A DNA stretch of 64,000 bases from Lithodes maja (lineage: Eukaryota; Arthropoda; Malacostraca; Decapoda; Lithodidae): assembly GCA_037953745.1 (NCBI GenBank), contig JBAKBP010007189.1, positions 1 through 64,000 of the forward strand, read 5' to 3'. A program made the translations under genes and the position numbers. Shown in pieces: positions 46,401 through 52,710 of the stretch (position 1 is its first letter; each line of letters opens with the position of its first letter). The notes under the pieces were generated by a model, which saw only the letters and a program-made list of their open reading frames with translations, ran no database searches and was not told the DNA's origin.

Positions 46401-49400
46401 GGGACTTTAGTGGACAGTTGCCAGATTGCTAGACCGCGCTGTCCACCACAGCACTGGTGTCTGCCAGTAACACACTGGCTGGCCCGAGCCTTGAACCCTC
46501 GACCTCATGGTTTGTAGGTGAGAGCTCTACAAACCACGCTACAACCTGTGGCCTTAAATTTTTCCTTTCTTAATTTCTTCTTTAATTACCTTGTATGTCT
46601 GTCCTAGGAAGAATCAGTGCTGTACAACAGCACCTATTGGACCACTTGGCCCAAGGTGCGGATCTCATATCTGGCCTCGCTGGCTGGCCAACCTAGAGGC
46701 ACAGCAAATTTTTTCTTTATTTAGGGGGCGATTTTAAGATGGAAACGGATGTTGACGATGAAGGATAAGACAGTGGTGGAACGAAAGTCATTGATTGATT
46801 ATGTATGTGTGGATGAACGAATGAAGAAATCTGTGATGGATGCTAGGGTGTATAGGGGTATTGGAGGGGGTCTGTCTGATCATTATGTAGTGGTAGCTAA
46901 GGTTAGGATACAAAAGAAGTGGGTGAGGAGAGCGGGAGGGAGGCGAGAGGAGGGTGGAGAGGTTGCAGGAGGAGGAAGTCAGGGAGGAGTACAGGAGAGC
47001 AGTGGAAAGACGACTAGGTGGGTTCGACCTGGAAGTTATGGAGGAAGTGGAGGAGATGAGCAAGGTGTTTAACCCGGTAAGCGCTAAATAGACCTAGGGG
47101 CTAGGGTAGTTATTTGTGTATTTCTAGCCTTGGATTCTGACAGAATTCGTTATATTTACAATATAGACCATTATTTGTTTTCGGTATGCTTTTATTTTAC
47201 ATATATGATGTATATATGAACCTTCAAGAGTGCTAAAATAAGTGGGAAAAGCATTTGGGTGGTGAAAAACGAAGATATTGGCCACCCGGTCGTAATGTCA
47301 GGCGAGAGAGAGCTACAGTCAACCCTCCTCTCTCGCTGTCTGTGAGGTAACTGAGACAAGCGGGGCGGTGTGGGCTGGTGTCTGGGTGTTACATATCGAT
47401 CTTTTCTGCAACCCACTTGTGCTACATTATCGCGGGAGAGAAAAATAACCGATAAATGATGATAATAAGAGGGAAAATAGGTGATAATTGAGGAGGGGAG
47501 GGAGGGGGGAATAAGGTGGGGAAGGAGGGGAGGGGGGTGGGTGAGATTTACATGGATGAGTACTGGAGGGGAATTATCTCACCTAGAGACAAATTTTTTT
47601 TTTTTTGATAGGCCCTTTTTTTTTTTGGAAAGCTTTTTTTATGGTCCTGCTTCCGTGAGGCCTATCGCGTTCCCTATAGGAAGCCTTCCGTGAGGCCTAT
47701 CGCGCTTGCCAGGTTAAGGATGAGATCTGTGCAGCATGTGAGGTGGTGTGTGGAGTGAGGAGAAGAGGGAGGGGAGTGAAAGGTACAGCATGGTAGACAG
47801 AAGAGGTAAGAATAGCTGTGGAAGAAAAGAAGAAAGCATATAGAGAGTGGTTGGGTAGTAGAGGGAATGAAGATTCCGAGAGACAGAAACGAGCGAGGTA
47901 CGTGGAGAGTAAGAGGGTGGTGAAGAGAGTAGTGAAGGAAAGTAAGAGAAGAGTAGATGAGGAATTTGGAAGGAATCGGAGTGTAAAATGGAGGGAGAGT
48001 AAGAAACTGTTCTGGAAAGAAGTCAAGAAAGTTAGGGAAGGTAGCAAGGGAAACAGTAAGGGTGTGAAAGATAAGAATGGGAGAATGCTAGCCGAGAAGC
48101 AAGAGAGAGTCGAAAGATGGAGGGAGTACTTCAGTGAGTTGCTAAATGAAAGGAATGAAGAGCCAGCAAACATAGCTGGATATGGTATGGGAGGGAGAAG
48201 AAGAGAAGTAGTGGAGGAGGAGGTGGGGATCAGGAGGTCAGAAGTGTGGGAAGCCATGAAAAGAGTGAAGTTGGGGAAAGCACCAGGAACAGATGGAGTG
48301 TGTGGGGAAATGTTGAGGTATGGTGGTGAGATAGTGATAGAATGGGTATGGAAAATGTGCAAACTAGCATGGGAGAAGGGGAGTGCACCCGATGACTGGA
48401 AGACTGGCATAATAGTCCCCCTATATAAGGGCAAAGGGGAAAGAGGAGTGTGTGGTAACCACCGAGGAATATGTCTTCTAAGTGTAGTAGGGAAGGTATA
48501 CAGTAGGGTAGTGATTGAGAGAGTGAGAGTGAGAACGGAGAAATGGATAGGCGACGAGCAGGGAGGCTTTAGGAAGGGAAGAGGATGTGTAGATCAGATT
48601 TTTACCCTGAATTGTGTTGTGGAGAAGTATCTGGAGAAGAAACAAAAGGTGTATGTTGCCTTTATGGACTTGGAGAAGGCCTATGACAGAGTGGATAGAG
48701 AAGGTTTGTGGAAAGTACTTAGAATATACGGAGTAGAGGGCAAGTTGCTGAAAGCAGTGAAGAGCATGTATGAGGGTGCAAAGGCGGCAGTACGTGTGGA
48801 GAGTGAGCAGAGCGAGTTCTTTGACCTGAATGTTGGTTTGAAACAGGGGTGTGTGATGTCCCCGTGGTTGTTTACTGTATATATGGATGGAGTTATGAAA
48901 GAAATACTATCAAGAGCAGTGGATGTTGGTGTATTGCTGAAAAGGGAGGGAATTGAGTGGAAGCTACCTATACTGCTGTTTGCGGATGATACAGTTCTGA
49001 TGAGTGATAATGAATGGGAGTTGCAGGGTCTGGTAAATGAGTTTGGAACAGTGTGCGAAAAACGGAATTTGAAGGTAAATACGGGGAAGAGCAAGGTTAT
49101 GGTCTTCGAAAGGGGTGAAGTCACAGAGTGTGAGGTGAAGCTGAACGGTCAGGCTATGGAGATCGTCAACTCTTAAGTATCTGGACAGTGTGTTGAGTAA
49201 AGATGGGACTATGGATGAAGAGGTGCGGGAGAGGGTACAACAGGGGAAGAGGGTTGTAGGAACGCTAAAAGCAGTAACAAGAAATAGGGTGGTCAGTATG
49301 GAAGTGAAGAAGTCCTTGCATGACAGTGTGGTAATCCCGACACTGACTTACGGAAGCGAAGCATGGACGTTGGTTGAGAGACTCAGACTAAGAGTGAGAG

Positions 49401-51507
49401 CAGTGGAAATGAATTACTTAAGGAGTGCGTGCGGAATTACATGGAGGGATAGACAGACTAATGAGGAAGTAAGAAGGAGGTGTGGTGTGGAGGTAGATGT
49501 GCTGGAAAGTGTGAAAAGGAACAACTTGAGATGGTTCGGCCATATGGAACGTATGGAAAGCGAGAGAATGACTAAGAGGGTGTACGAGAGCGAGGTGGAG
49601 GGACAGAGGGGGAGAGGTAGACCGAATATGAGGTGGAAGGATGGAGTGAGGAACTACATGAATGAAGGCGGTGCTGGTTGGGGGGAGGGGCGTCGACTGA
49701 CTGGGGACAGAGGTGCATGGGGGCGGTTCGTTCGTGGCCACCCCTTCGGGGATCACGGCGTCAGGCCGTGATAGATAGATAGATAGATTTTAAGATACTC
49801 GCACATTTAGCCAGGAATTTTAAGAAATTCTGGCATTTAGCCAAAAAATTTCGATATTCGGCCATGTAGATGTCTATTCGTCTTCTACCCTTCCCAAAAG
49901 TCCTGTGCTTTTATTTTTAAGCAATTCTTTCCCTTCACAGTGCCATTAATTAGCAAAATGTCTTGACAAATTATGTTCCCTTCAGAAATGGATATGCTAA
50001 TCCATCTAATATCTGTAAAAATCACTATTTCCCACAGTATTTGGTTGGTATCAAGCTCTGCAAAGGGAAAGAATAATACTTAAGAATATAAACGTTAAAA
50101 TTCCTGACTATGTGGACGAGCATTTTTAAATTGCTGGCTATTCGGGATAGCATAATTTCTTTCTCTTCTGTCCACCTCCCAGGAAGCATCAGTACTGCGC
50201 CTATTGGACCACTTGGCCCAAGGTGCAGACCCCATACGACCCCACTGGTTGGCAAACCTGGGGACGCTGCTTAGTCGATACTACCGATCTCATCCGAAGC
50301 CCAACGTACGCAACAAGGCCCTTGCTATACTCTCTGACGTCTACAATAACAACAGGTGAGGTACTTTTATGGTTGACACTTTGTATTTTCAAGTGTTACT
50401 GACCAGATGATTAGTTCCGGTCACCCAGTCCCACCTGGTGATCACTTCATGTCAGCTAGGGACACCAACCATTACCCAGTTAAGGGAAGCAACTTGATGG
50501 TATTCCGACCCAGGTAATGAAACACTGGTTAACAAGGGACACCAGTCAGTACCCAGTTATGGGCAGCAACTGGATTTGTTCATCACCAGAGGATTAGTCC
50601 GGGTCAGAATTTGGTGGTCACCTAGCCAGTCAACATGTTGTAGACTCTCTGGCTCCCTCAGAGGATCAAACTACAGACCTGACTGGGAGAGACGCTAGTT
50701 GTACTCGGGCTCCCTCAGAGGATCAAATTACAGACCTGACTGGGAGAAACGCTAGTTGTACACACCACGCTCATGTAAACTTCCAACTGGCTTATGTATG
50801 TTGTATGTTAGACTATAATAGGCATGTTCACAAATACAGACAGTTTAGGTCATGTGATACATAGCTTAAAATGAGGGATAGGATTTTATCAACCCATTCA
50901 AAAGCTTATTTATATATGCTTAACAAAGCTATTCAAGGTCAACAGGTAGGAACGGTAAGGATTTTATTTGACATTGATCGACCTTGGCAAGATTTAGAAT
51001 GGTTACTATGGCCCCTATCTTCCCATGAACTTCGTGAAGTAAGCAAATCGGACAACAAATTTTGGGACATTGGTTCTGTGAGTGCCTCTATTCAGTGGTA
51101 AAGAGGAAGTTTGGTCATCTTACAAGGATGGATGAGACTGCTTTGAAGAGTATGAATATGGATGTAGGTGGAGTGGAGAAAGTAGGAGTAGACTGAAGAT
51201 ATGAAATAAAGACCTCAGTGACTTGGGACTTGAATGGTACACAAATGCGACACATTGCATGCAGGCATATGATAAACAAGGTTATGGTAATGCATGATGT
51301 TAGAATAATTCCCATAATTCCATCTTTATTTCCCCCAGACACTTGTATGGGACGGAGATGGTGAGGAACGTGGTGACGATCCAGATGGAAGGTATTGAGA
51401 CAGAGAAGGACGTAGCTGTGAGGACGGCTGCGGTGAACCTCTTGGTACACATAGCTCTTACGGAGAAGTCTAGGGTGGTGCCCGATATACTCTCTATGTT
51501 GGAGAAG
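13303..51507 (+). CDS. TSC2: Tuberin (TSC2) orthologue, partial split gene, exons A-H
   Basis: Eight exons (13303-13490, 19254-19451, 23582-23756, 24380-24571, 34837-34978, 36542-36693, 50183-50355, 51339-51507) join without a stop into 463 codons, and every phase matches across every junction. I recognise the joined protein as the N-terminal alpha-helical repeat part of tuberin; by memory it matches roughly residues 75-490 of the human protein. Telling stretches are FLLKWLPGLLSS, LVKFNSAYLDE, IMHNLLRTHLG and VFFITQALWGT. Tuberin partners hamartin in the complex that inactivates Rheb and so restrains TORC1; its GAP domain is C-terminal and not present here. The start-codon exon must lie upstream, probably outside the window, and no continuation is seen after 51507. 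Introns are 0.6-13.5 kb and filled with mobile elements. The family call is from recognition, not a search. Confidence 0.9.
14315..14490 (-). mobile_element. Penelope-like element 3' tail, severely 5'-truncated
   Basis: The 176 bases are the reverse complement of 40338-40512, the 3' end of the longer Penelope-like insertion. Only the last part of the element was inserted, within the codons for the RTE RT. Confidence 0.65.
15189..15387 (+). repeat. Direct duplication inside RTE copy 2
   Basis: 15189-15335 repeats 14681-14825, and 15337-15385 repeats 15142-15190. The pattern (aggaagtgcattgg... to gggtggaaatgagt) shows that a rearrangement copied two separate RT segments side by side before the MITE inserted. 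Confidence 0.75.
15885..17213. mobile_element. Tigger/mariner-like MITE with tandem array
   Basis: The termini are cactcgaccctccatttaacgg and, reversed, cactctaacctccatttaaca, with TA on both sides. It has no transposase. The middle is a three-unit tandem array (16309-17085). The cgaccctc terminus resembles the right terminus of the Tigger element at 23255-23273. Confidence 0.65.
16309..17085. repeat. Tandem array, three units of about 272 bases
   Basis: Units start at about 16311, 16583 and 16855 with aaatctatcaaacgtaaatc. Each holds a ctccgtc or ttccgtct hairpin-like GC stretch and then an AT-rich segment (tatgtgctggaaggatatta). The third unit lacks part of the GC segment. Confidence 0.85.
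17601..18777 (-). mobile_element. RTE-type LINE copy 4, 5'-truncated
   Basis: The target duplication atactgtat (17592-17600 and 18778-18786) flanks it. The minus-strand frame is open from the truncation point to HGVRQ: LEKAYDRVDRE, GLKQGCVMSPWLF, FADDTVLM, RWFGHMERM. It joins the end of copy 2 tail to tail through the shared GATA repeat. Confidence 0.87.
19080..19250 (+). mobile_element. tRNA-derived SINE, family S3, copy 1
   Basis: The head has tggtgtattatagttagcgc (A box) and gtttcgattccc (B box). The body includes tgttcacctagaagtaaatagg, shared with the copy in DIRS-2 at 31312-31545. It ends at the acceptor tract of exon B. Confidence 0.6.
19254..19451 (+). CDS. TSC2: Tuberin exon B
   Basis: The acceptor is ctctactttacag and the donor gtaagt begins at 19452. 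The exon opens with the third base of a split codon and ends with AG, which joins A from exon C to give Arg. Motifs YIEEYVGPFLLKW and LVKFNSAYLDE are highly tuberin-like. A tRNA-SINE ends almost directly at the acceptor's pyrimidine tract. Confidence 0.9.
19540..19735 (+). repeat. Interspersed repeat F, copy 2
   Basis: It matches the reverse complement of 12745-12990. It begins ctcagacccaatccccac and continues through a long T run and ggactcaagacatagc. Confidence 0.6.
19880..20540 (-). mobile_element. Old RTE-like LINE fragment
   Basis: The minus strand encodes broken pieces of the RTE C-terminus, such as VVPTVMYGAETWAQKEKERR and CLRSMCGVTRRDR. It is clearly a different and older family than the RTE copies elsewhere, with many stops. 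Confidence 0.65.
21114..23018 (+). CDS. Tigger/pogo-family DDE transposase, intact
   Basis: I start at 21114 because gccaccATG is a strong Kozak context, although the frame opens at 20925. The protein is 634 residues. The N-terminal CENP-B-like HTH (LSVEQKLELIRKLENGRTVLQ...KKQTVSDIRKTKD) is followed by a second DNA-binding domain (LKWFLQERSSG, GSDGWLWRFRNRHG). The catalytic core has YNADETGFYW, LLLDNAPAHP and NTTALIQPMDQGIISALKRKY, giving the three acidic residues. The C-terminus has an acidic stretch, the PCNA-binding-type motif QTKIHSFF, and four copies of a 12-residue Thr/Gln/Pro repeat. The reading frame is unbroken, so the protein could be active, although its left terminal repeat was not found. 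Confidence 0.93.
   Translation: MPPKPQKTVKRVKVTLSVEQKLELIRKLENGRTVLQVCEEYGCKKQTVSDIRKTKDKLKNYAAKFCVEGNKSKTGKARPRKNVTTADHSQLDAAVLKWFLQERSSGVNVRGVEIMTAAVKLAENLGLANFKGSDGWLWRFRNRHGLFNVKTHGESGSADSSGIEAFRARFHKLVEEENLTLSQVYNADETGFYWRSMPKNTQVTKHEGKTKGKKLSKERLSALCGGNASGTHRLKLAIVGKSKRPHAMRNLDIETELPAKYYHSKKAWFNCAIFTAWFFEYFVPAVLRYQVEVLGIPRDEVKAVLLLDNAPAHPSADKLVSPDGRIKVVYLPPNTTALIQPMDQGIISALKRKYTRKYLNEVLVVLEDESDSVQDTRGARTLANIKAYNIRSAICNLCSAWDSLQISTLANCWKPFLHADDDPNDFEGFGNDAAADFHNLLRNAGEKDVTVEDVQDWLDEAEIVPGHEIYTHEQIAEQIQSQEAEEESSDEEEEPVNRHKLSSLRASVDDLIAFTEYTPEVASHYTQLRLLREAIILKQHQVGRQTKIHSFFRRPATATLATTQEPQPGPSSATTQEPQPGPSSATTQEPQPGPSSAPDHRRPATTQEPQPGPSSGCGCEVDDPMVVDSTSDSD
22796..22962 (+). repeat. 36-base coding repeat in the Tigger transposase C-terminus
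   Basis: Four copies encode ATTQEPQPGPSS-type units; the last is separated by a short spacer (APDHRRP). Repeats this alike suggest recent unequal exchange. Confidence 0.85.
23164..23189. repeat. Poly-C tract
   Basis: About 25 consecutive C after gtgcgtatgtgtatgcgcgtgtg, inside the right part of the Tigger element. A similar long C run is at 35799-35820. Confidence 0.9.
23582..23756 (+). CDS. TSC2: Tuberin exon C
   Basis: The acceptor ccattttgcag ends at 23581; the donor gtaaaa begins at 23757. One base completes the split Arg codon, followed by 58 codons. The peptide includes LRVLDKVLAYSYLPSSALP, matching the tuberin stretch that follows the CYLDE motif. Confidence 0.9.
23826..24014 (+). 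mobile_element. tRNA-derived SINE, family S1, copy 1
   Basis: The B box gggttcgagtc is followed by a body with gccagtgtgct, ttggcagac.ccagtg, ctgatcatcaggg and ccaccctagcccagctcttgagcaggg. The reverse complement of 46336-46556 matches along its length. Confidence 0.75.
24018..24150 (+). mobile_element. tRNA-derived SINE, family S2, copy 2
   Basis: A box tggtgtaatggttaaggtgg, B box gggttcaaatccc, then a tttaattaatttcattggg body like the 13047 copy. It follows the S1 SINE directly. Confidence 0.6.
24380..24571 (+). CDS. TSC2: Tuberin exon D
   Basis: The acceptor is ttatccatcag. The 64 complete codons read IMHNLLRTHLG... to VLPYLKE. The exon must end at 24571 before gcaagt: joining there to exon E keeps the frame (KE then AAKND), whereas the nearby GT (24576-24577) would bring a stop into frame. 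The donor is therefore GC, not GT. Confidence 0.9.
24572..24577 (+). promoter_or_regulatory. GC-type 5' splice donor (gcaagt) of intron D-E
   Basis: The exon ends AAAGAG and the intron starts gcaagt. The rest of the donor consensus (aag|gcaagt type) is strong, as is usual for GC-AG introns. The intron runs to 34836, about 10.3 kb, and contains the whole DIRS-2 element. Confidence 0.8.
24785..25325 (+). mobile_element. Element E (non-autonomous LINE-D derivative), copy 1
   Basis: The 540-base repeat ends in a (CAA)n-like tail after ctgttcggaccagcagcctgggg. Its last 110 bases match the LINE-D 3' end at the protein level (ALGLFGQAA). The internal ccttggagtggcttcggtc matches the LINE-D 5' region at 61890. 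It is a 5'-end/3'-end fusion without the coding body. Confidence 0.7.
25413..25715. repeat. DIRS-2 3' inverted terminal repeat
   Basis: It is the reverse complement of 33318-33616: tagtagtcttgg, tccaacgtcaaggctattaacc, through cgcatgagcgaccctctcttgttatc. An extra 47 bases (25366-25412) extend beyond it, unmatched at the other end. Confidence 0.88.
25778..25893. repeat. DIRS-2 internal complementary region
   Basis: The first part is the reverse complement of the left end with its extension (ccaagactactacgcaaatagtagg... to acctccca); the second continues with tttgttagtagtcttgg, the outer end of the other repeat. It is thus a joined copy of both element ends, as used to circularise DIRS cDNA in the accepted model. 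Confidence 0.85.
26250..32055 (-). pseudogene. Hypermutated DIRS-2 Gag, RT/RNase H and tyrosine recombinase
   Basis: Order on the minus strand: Gag-like (32055 to about 29245), RT/RNase H (about 29245-27400), recombinase (about 27400-26300). Similarity to DIRS-1 is clear but frames are broken. The RT box FYLDDW has become FSLADW (A-to-C changes in the Tyr and Asp codons), so the enzyme is dead. The recombinase region keeps LVALAAG.RRV and HDVRS but the expected terminal Tyr motif is not seen. Differences from DIRS-1 fall mostly on + strand T. The long open frames on both strands are artefacts: all stop codons need A on one strand or T on the other. Confidence 0.8.
31312..31545 (-). mobile_element. 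tRNA-derived SINE, family S3, copy 2, in DIRS-2
   Basis: Reverse strand: gtaggtggcgctctcgtctcac head, gggggttcc.tccc B-box area, then gttcacctagctgtcaataggtacctgg as in the 19080 copy. Its T content is normal while DIRS-2 around it is T-poor, so it inserted after the hypermutation. Confidence 0.65.
33318..33616. repeat. DIRS-2 5' inverted terminal repeat
   Basis: It is inverted relative to 25413-25715 and direct relative to 6110-6416 in DIRS-1. Host sequence resumes at about 33618. Confidence 0.88.
33618..34154. other. Intron sequence, nothing recognised
   Basis: AT-rich sequence of normal composition between DIRS-2 and the next MITE. A minus-strand open stretch of 82 codons at 33934-33686 resembles nothing I know. 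No exon of tuberin is expected here. Confidence 0.5.
34157..34725. mobile_element. TA-flanked MITE with a long central palindrome
   Basis: The ends are acagtcggccccgcaagggtgcg and, reversed, acagtgggccccacaagggtgcg, next to TA. Variants of aagggtgcg recur inside both ends. It has no coding potential. The middle is an almost perfect hairpin (34277-34594). Confidence 0.7.
34277..34594. repeat. Palindrome, two 154-base arms and a 10-base spacer
   Basis: The left arm 34277-34430 pairs with 34441-34594 with very few mismatches (for example ctgtacag against ctgtgcag). The spacer is gtccgaggct. A transcript would fold into a long hairpin. Confidence 0.92.
34837..34978 (+). CDS. TSC2: Tuberin exon E
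   Basis: The acceptor tttgttttcccccag ends at 34836 and the donor gttact starts at 34979. The 47 codons plus one base read AAKNDHMLV...TLTTLFQNT, matching the tuberin helical region after the exon D motif. The final G joins TG from exon F to form Val. Confidence 0.88.
35077..35612 (+). mobile_element. Old RTE-type LINE 3' fragment (copy 6)
   Basis: It carries degraded C-terminal codons (NRVVSMEVKKSLH, ERMTK-like), a small duplicated stretch (acagac.aatgaggatgtacga), and a 3' end ggggattagggcatctggcaatagagatag that matches the RTE family. It is more diverged than copies 1, 3 and 4. Confidence 0.7.
35892..36307 (-). mobile_element. Element E, copy 2
   Basis: The target duplication gagggtttttagtt (35878-35891 and 36308-36321) flanks it. 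It starts with a (TTG)n tail, then ccccaagctgcctggccgaacagcccc, and ends within the family's 5' half. It lies between exons E and F. Confidence 0.85.
36542..36693 (+). CDS. TSC2: Tuberin exon F
   Basis: The acceptor is cctgtattttcag and the donor gtaggt begins at 36694. Two bases complete Val, then 50 codons read AMPDGSEKQTILG to YSDLRP. It ends in phase 0, compatible with exon G. Confidence 0.88.
36846..37145. repeat. DIRS-3 3' inverted terminal repeat
   Basis: It is the reverse complement of about 44862-45145, sharing cctattacataatagctctctttcaagcac, gtgccgacatcataagggtacgctcattct and atgctataataaagcttcccaa. Confidence 0.85.
37222..37318. repeat. DIRS-3 internal complementary region
   Basis: gccactactaaatattagg...gggactcaaacctataat is the reverse complement of the left extension. 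It is followed at once by ttattagtggcccctcc, the outer end of the right repeat. Confidence 0.85.
38029..38958 (-). pseudogene. LINE-D C-terminal region
   Basis: The open 309-codon stretch covers the post-RT domain (KILGVTYDTHMTFKQH, YIRSVMEYASPAWASN) and a C-terminal cysteine motif (CPGC-x7-H-x4-C). Two further family copies share it. The stretch itself is unbroken and the damage to this LINE is elsewhere. Confidence 0.8.
39237..40512 (+). mobile_element. Penelope-like element, 5'-truncated, inside LINE-D copy 2
   Basis: 39262-39724 encodes an RT C-terminal part: IRYIDDILVCN (catalytic DD), FLDINIEI, KVDDFNFNVINFPFPSSNID, YSQLIRFCKIC and LLVDRGFEASKLFHKF. These are features of Penelope-like RTs. 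No GIY-YIG domain is seen. A long AT-rich 3' part follows, whose last 175 bases recur at 14315-14490. It interrupts the LINE-D codons between FAGQSSK and NFPNGVPQGS. Confidence 0.65.
40954..41055 (-). mobile_element. Element E 3' fragment inserted in LINE-D copy 2
   Basis: The 102 bases begin with (TTG)n and carry the element E 3' end only. The target duplication tctggtattgtgttgt lies at 40938-40953 and 41056-41071. Confidence 0.85.
41725..42480 (+). mobile_element. L2-type LINE 3' fragment inserted in LINE-D copy 2
   Basis: Codons SRVDYCNALLVGLPNYIL, LNRAARLIFGVPP, LHWLPVRARIEFKL and PRYLAELLRR are followed by a 3' UTR and an (ATT)n tail, as in the L2 copy at 56985-59955. Target duplication is short (tact). 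A one-base loss in the coding end shifts its frame. Confidence 0.85.
44190..44655 (+). pseudogene. Inverted RT/RNase H fragment of DIRS-3
   Basis: The plus strand encodes TRRTWESLVGSLNW and LGRLKVKRLILEGN, then IWIDTDASG, SWGYQSSLGHQ and VKELLVPLIFL. In DIRS-1 this block precedes the CIQKQG segment on the same strand; here it is flipped. It carries stops and frame breaks. Confidence 0.8.
44862..45145. repeat. DIRS-3 5' inverted terminal repeat
   Basis: It pairs with 36846-37145. It ends ggggccactaataa, matching the joint in the internal complementary region. The AT-rich linker inside it has an expanded T run (44941-44962). Confidence 0.85.
45146..45941. other. Intron F-G sequence, nothing recognised
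   Basis: AT-rich unique-looking sequence with no tuberin-like exon, no terminal repeats and no LINE codons that I can see. Confidence 0.5.
45952..46161 (+). mobile_element. tRNA-derived SINE, family S4, with target duplication
   Basis: The target duplication gtagttccca lies at 45942-45951 and 46164-46173. The head has attggtagagcgctcgg (A box), an anticodon-like arm with tttctaa, and gagttcgattctcgg (B box), so it resembles a tRNA-Arg(TCT). A 100-base body and an A tail of about 21 follow, marking it as a retroposed SINE, not a tRNA gene. Confidence 0.85.
46336..46556 (-). mobile_element. tRNA-derived SINE, family S1, copy 2
   Basis: Reverse complement of the 23826 copy: ccctgctcaagagctgggctagggtggg, ctggctggcccgagccttgaaccctcg. 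It lies just before the duplicated exon relic. Confidence 0.75.
46608..46702 (+). pseudogene. Decayed duplicate of tuberin exon G (5' half)
   Basis: The sequence after a tgtctgtcctag acceptor-like end matches the start of exon G: GAA.AATCAGTGCTG and then CACCTATTGGACCACTTGGCCCA, an uninterrupted run shared with 50199-50220. About eight inserted bases (tacaacag) shift the frame, and similarity fades after about 95 bases, so no donor is preserved. The polypyrimidine and acceptor region also matches, so the copy is of genomic DNA, not of spliced RNA. It sits 3.6 kb upstream of the real exon in the same intron. Confidence 0.75.
46722..49795 (+). mobile_element. RTE-type LINE copy 3, longest copy, interrupted by a MITE
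   Basis: 46722-47067 holds the end of the endonuclease (SLIDYVCVDERMKKS, GGGLSDHYVVVAKVRI). A TTAA MITE follows (47068-47720). 47721-49176 is an open RT frame up to VNS, where a two-base deletion (gtcaactcttaag for gtcaactcttttaag) shifts the frame; 49190-49771 continues to HGVRP. The (TAGA)n tail ends the element. It is otherwise nearly identical to copies 1 and 4. Confidence 0.87.
47068..47720 (-). mobile_element. TTAA MITE, family T, copy 2
   Basis: It starts ttaacccggtaagcgc and ends gcgcttgccaggttaa, so the last dozen bases at each end are inverted. Its interior on the reverse strand shares ctccttccccac, tcaattatcacctattttccct with the copies at 15388 and 58731. A short direct repeat (cttccgtgaggcctatcgcg) lies near its right end. 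Confidence 0.7.
49796..50182. other. End of intron F-G, nothing recognised
   Basis: It includes three loosely similar lines (ttttaagatactcgcacatttagcc, ttttaagaaattctggcatttagcc, ttcgatattcggcc) right after the RTE tail, and otherwise unremarkable AT-rich sequence up to exon G. Confidence 0.5.
50183..50355 (+). CDS. TSC2: Tuberin exon G
   Basis: The acceptor ctgtccacctcccag ends at 50182; the donor gtgagg begins at 50356. The 57 codons plus AG read EASVLRLLDHLAQG...ILSDVYNNN. It corresponds to the tuberin segment beginning near LISYRAQ in vertebrates (from memory). A decayed duplicate of its first half lies at 46608. Confidence 0.88.
50648..50762. repeat. Tandem duplication in intron G-H
   Basis: Two copies of a unit of about 57 bases, ggctccctcagaggatcaaa..acagacctgactgggag, differing at two or three bases. 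Confidence 0.85.
51339..51507 (+). CDS. TSC2: Tuberin exon H
   Basis: The acceptor ttatttcccccag ends at 51338 and the donor gtaaga begins at 51508. One base completes Arg, then 56 codons read HLYGTEMVRNVV... to DILSMLEK, equivalent to the tuberin stretch ending LLDIIEK. The next intron is at least 12.4 kb, because no following exon is seen before the window ends. Confidence 0.88.
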
Positions 51508-52710
51508 GTAAGAGGAGTATTACTTAATCTTCCCTTTTGTTGTAAACAAAATAATTAGTATATGAGGGATTATTTAAGTTGCATAGGATAGCCTCTGTGC
51601 TACGACTGTATGACCCCCACGATGCTTAGCTCGTCACCGTCGTGTGGGGGCCTCCGAGATGGCTGGTGGGGCACTCAGGGTTATTTGTTGCACTCCACGT
51701 GCAAACTCCAACTAATTTTGCTAGGCACTTTCTTCCTCAAACAATTTTTGTTTTTCATCTTTTCTTCTACACCAGTGGGGGTCTGGTTCTTCCCTCAAGG
51801 ATAAATACTCGCTAAACTTTGAGCACTTCTGCACCTGATAGGAACCCGTGGACTCCACGCTAGTAACCTCCTGGTTGTTAGAAGCCATATTACGGGAGAC
51901 CGTAGTGACAGTGCGGGAGATCGTATGATCGCCCAGGAGGAACCGCTGTCCTATGGTCGACAAGGAAGAACCGCCGGTCCTTTCTCGGTACGTGCGAACG
52001 CGACTACAGTACTGGCGATCGTGGTTGATTTGACTGGTGCTTTGGTGGTTAGGTGGTTCCTTTTACCCCTTTTGCTGGGGAGTAAGCATAATCCCTATCC
52101 AGCTTTGCATCTGGGCAGTGCTATGATATTCCGGTTGGTGGTGCTATCGCGGTTGGTCACTGACTCACGCATGTGCACTTTGAGTGTAGTGTTACTATGT
52201 GCAGTGATATCGCGAGTAAAGCCAACTACCTACTGTATATGGGCCCACTCACCATATACTCAATGTCATGGTTACTGTTGGACTTGGGGGTTCTGGCCCT
52301 GCCCTCTTGTCTATCTATCTATCTATCTATTGCCGGACGCCTTACTCCCCTTACGAGGGTGGCCATACACAGAATGCCCCCAAGCGGACCTATTCCCTGT
52401 GAGAGGGACAACCCGAGCCAGTTTAGTAAAGGACTTACAGGATTGACCACTCAATTTAGGATCCGTCCGACTCCGAGGCCCTCTGTGTATCTTGTTAGCA
52501 CTATTTTTCTACAGTGGTGTTCGGCTAATCCATCCACTAACCTGCCTTACCCTTAGGTAAGCAGTACGGATTTGTATCAGGTTTACTCCCCTAGATGAGT
52601 TGCCGACCAAGGCTAACGAGTCCCATCCACCCTCTTGTCCATGTTGCTAAATTGGGCCATTTTCTCTTCTTCATATGGTGACATCTTACTGTAATATATC
52701 TAGTGTTCTA
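51508..52710 (+). other. Possible LINE 5' region upstream of an ORF1 fragment
   Basis: No long frame. It is less AT-rich than the intron and leads into an ORF1-like reading frame. 52311-52400 starts with a TCTA run and tattgccggacgcc, matching the reversed 3' end of an older RTE family. The 5' UTR idea is inference from position only. Confidence 0.35.
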
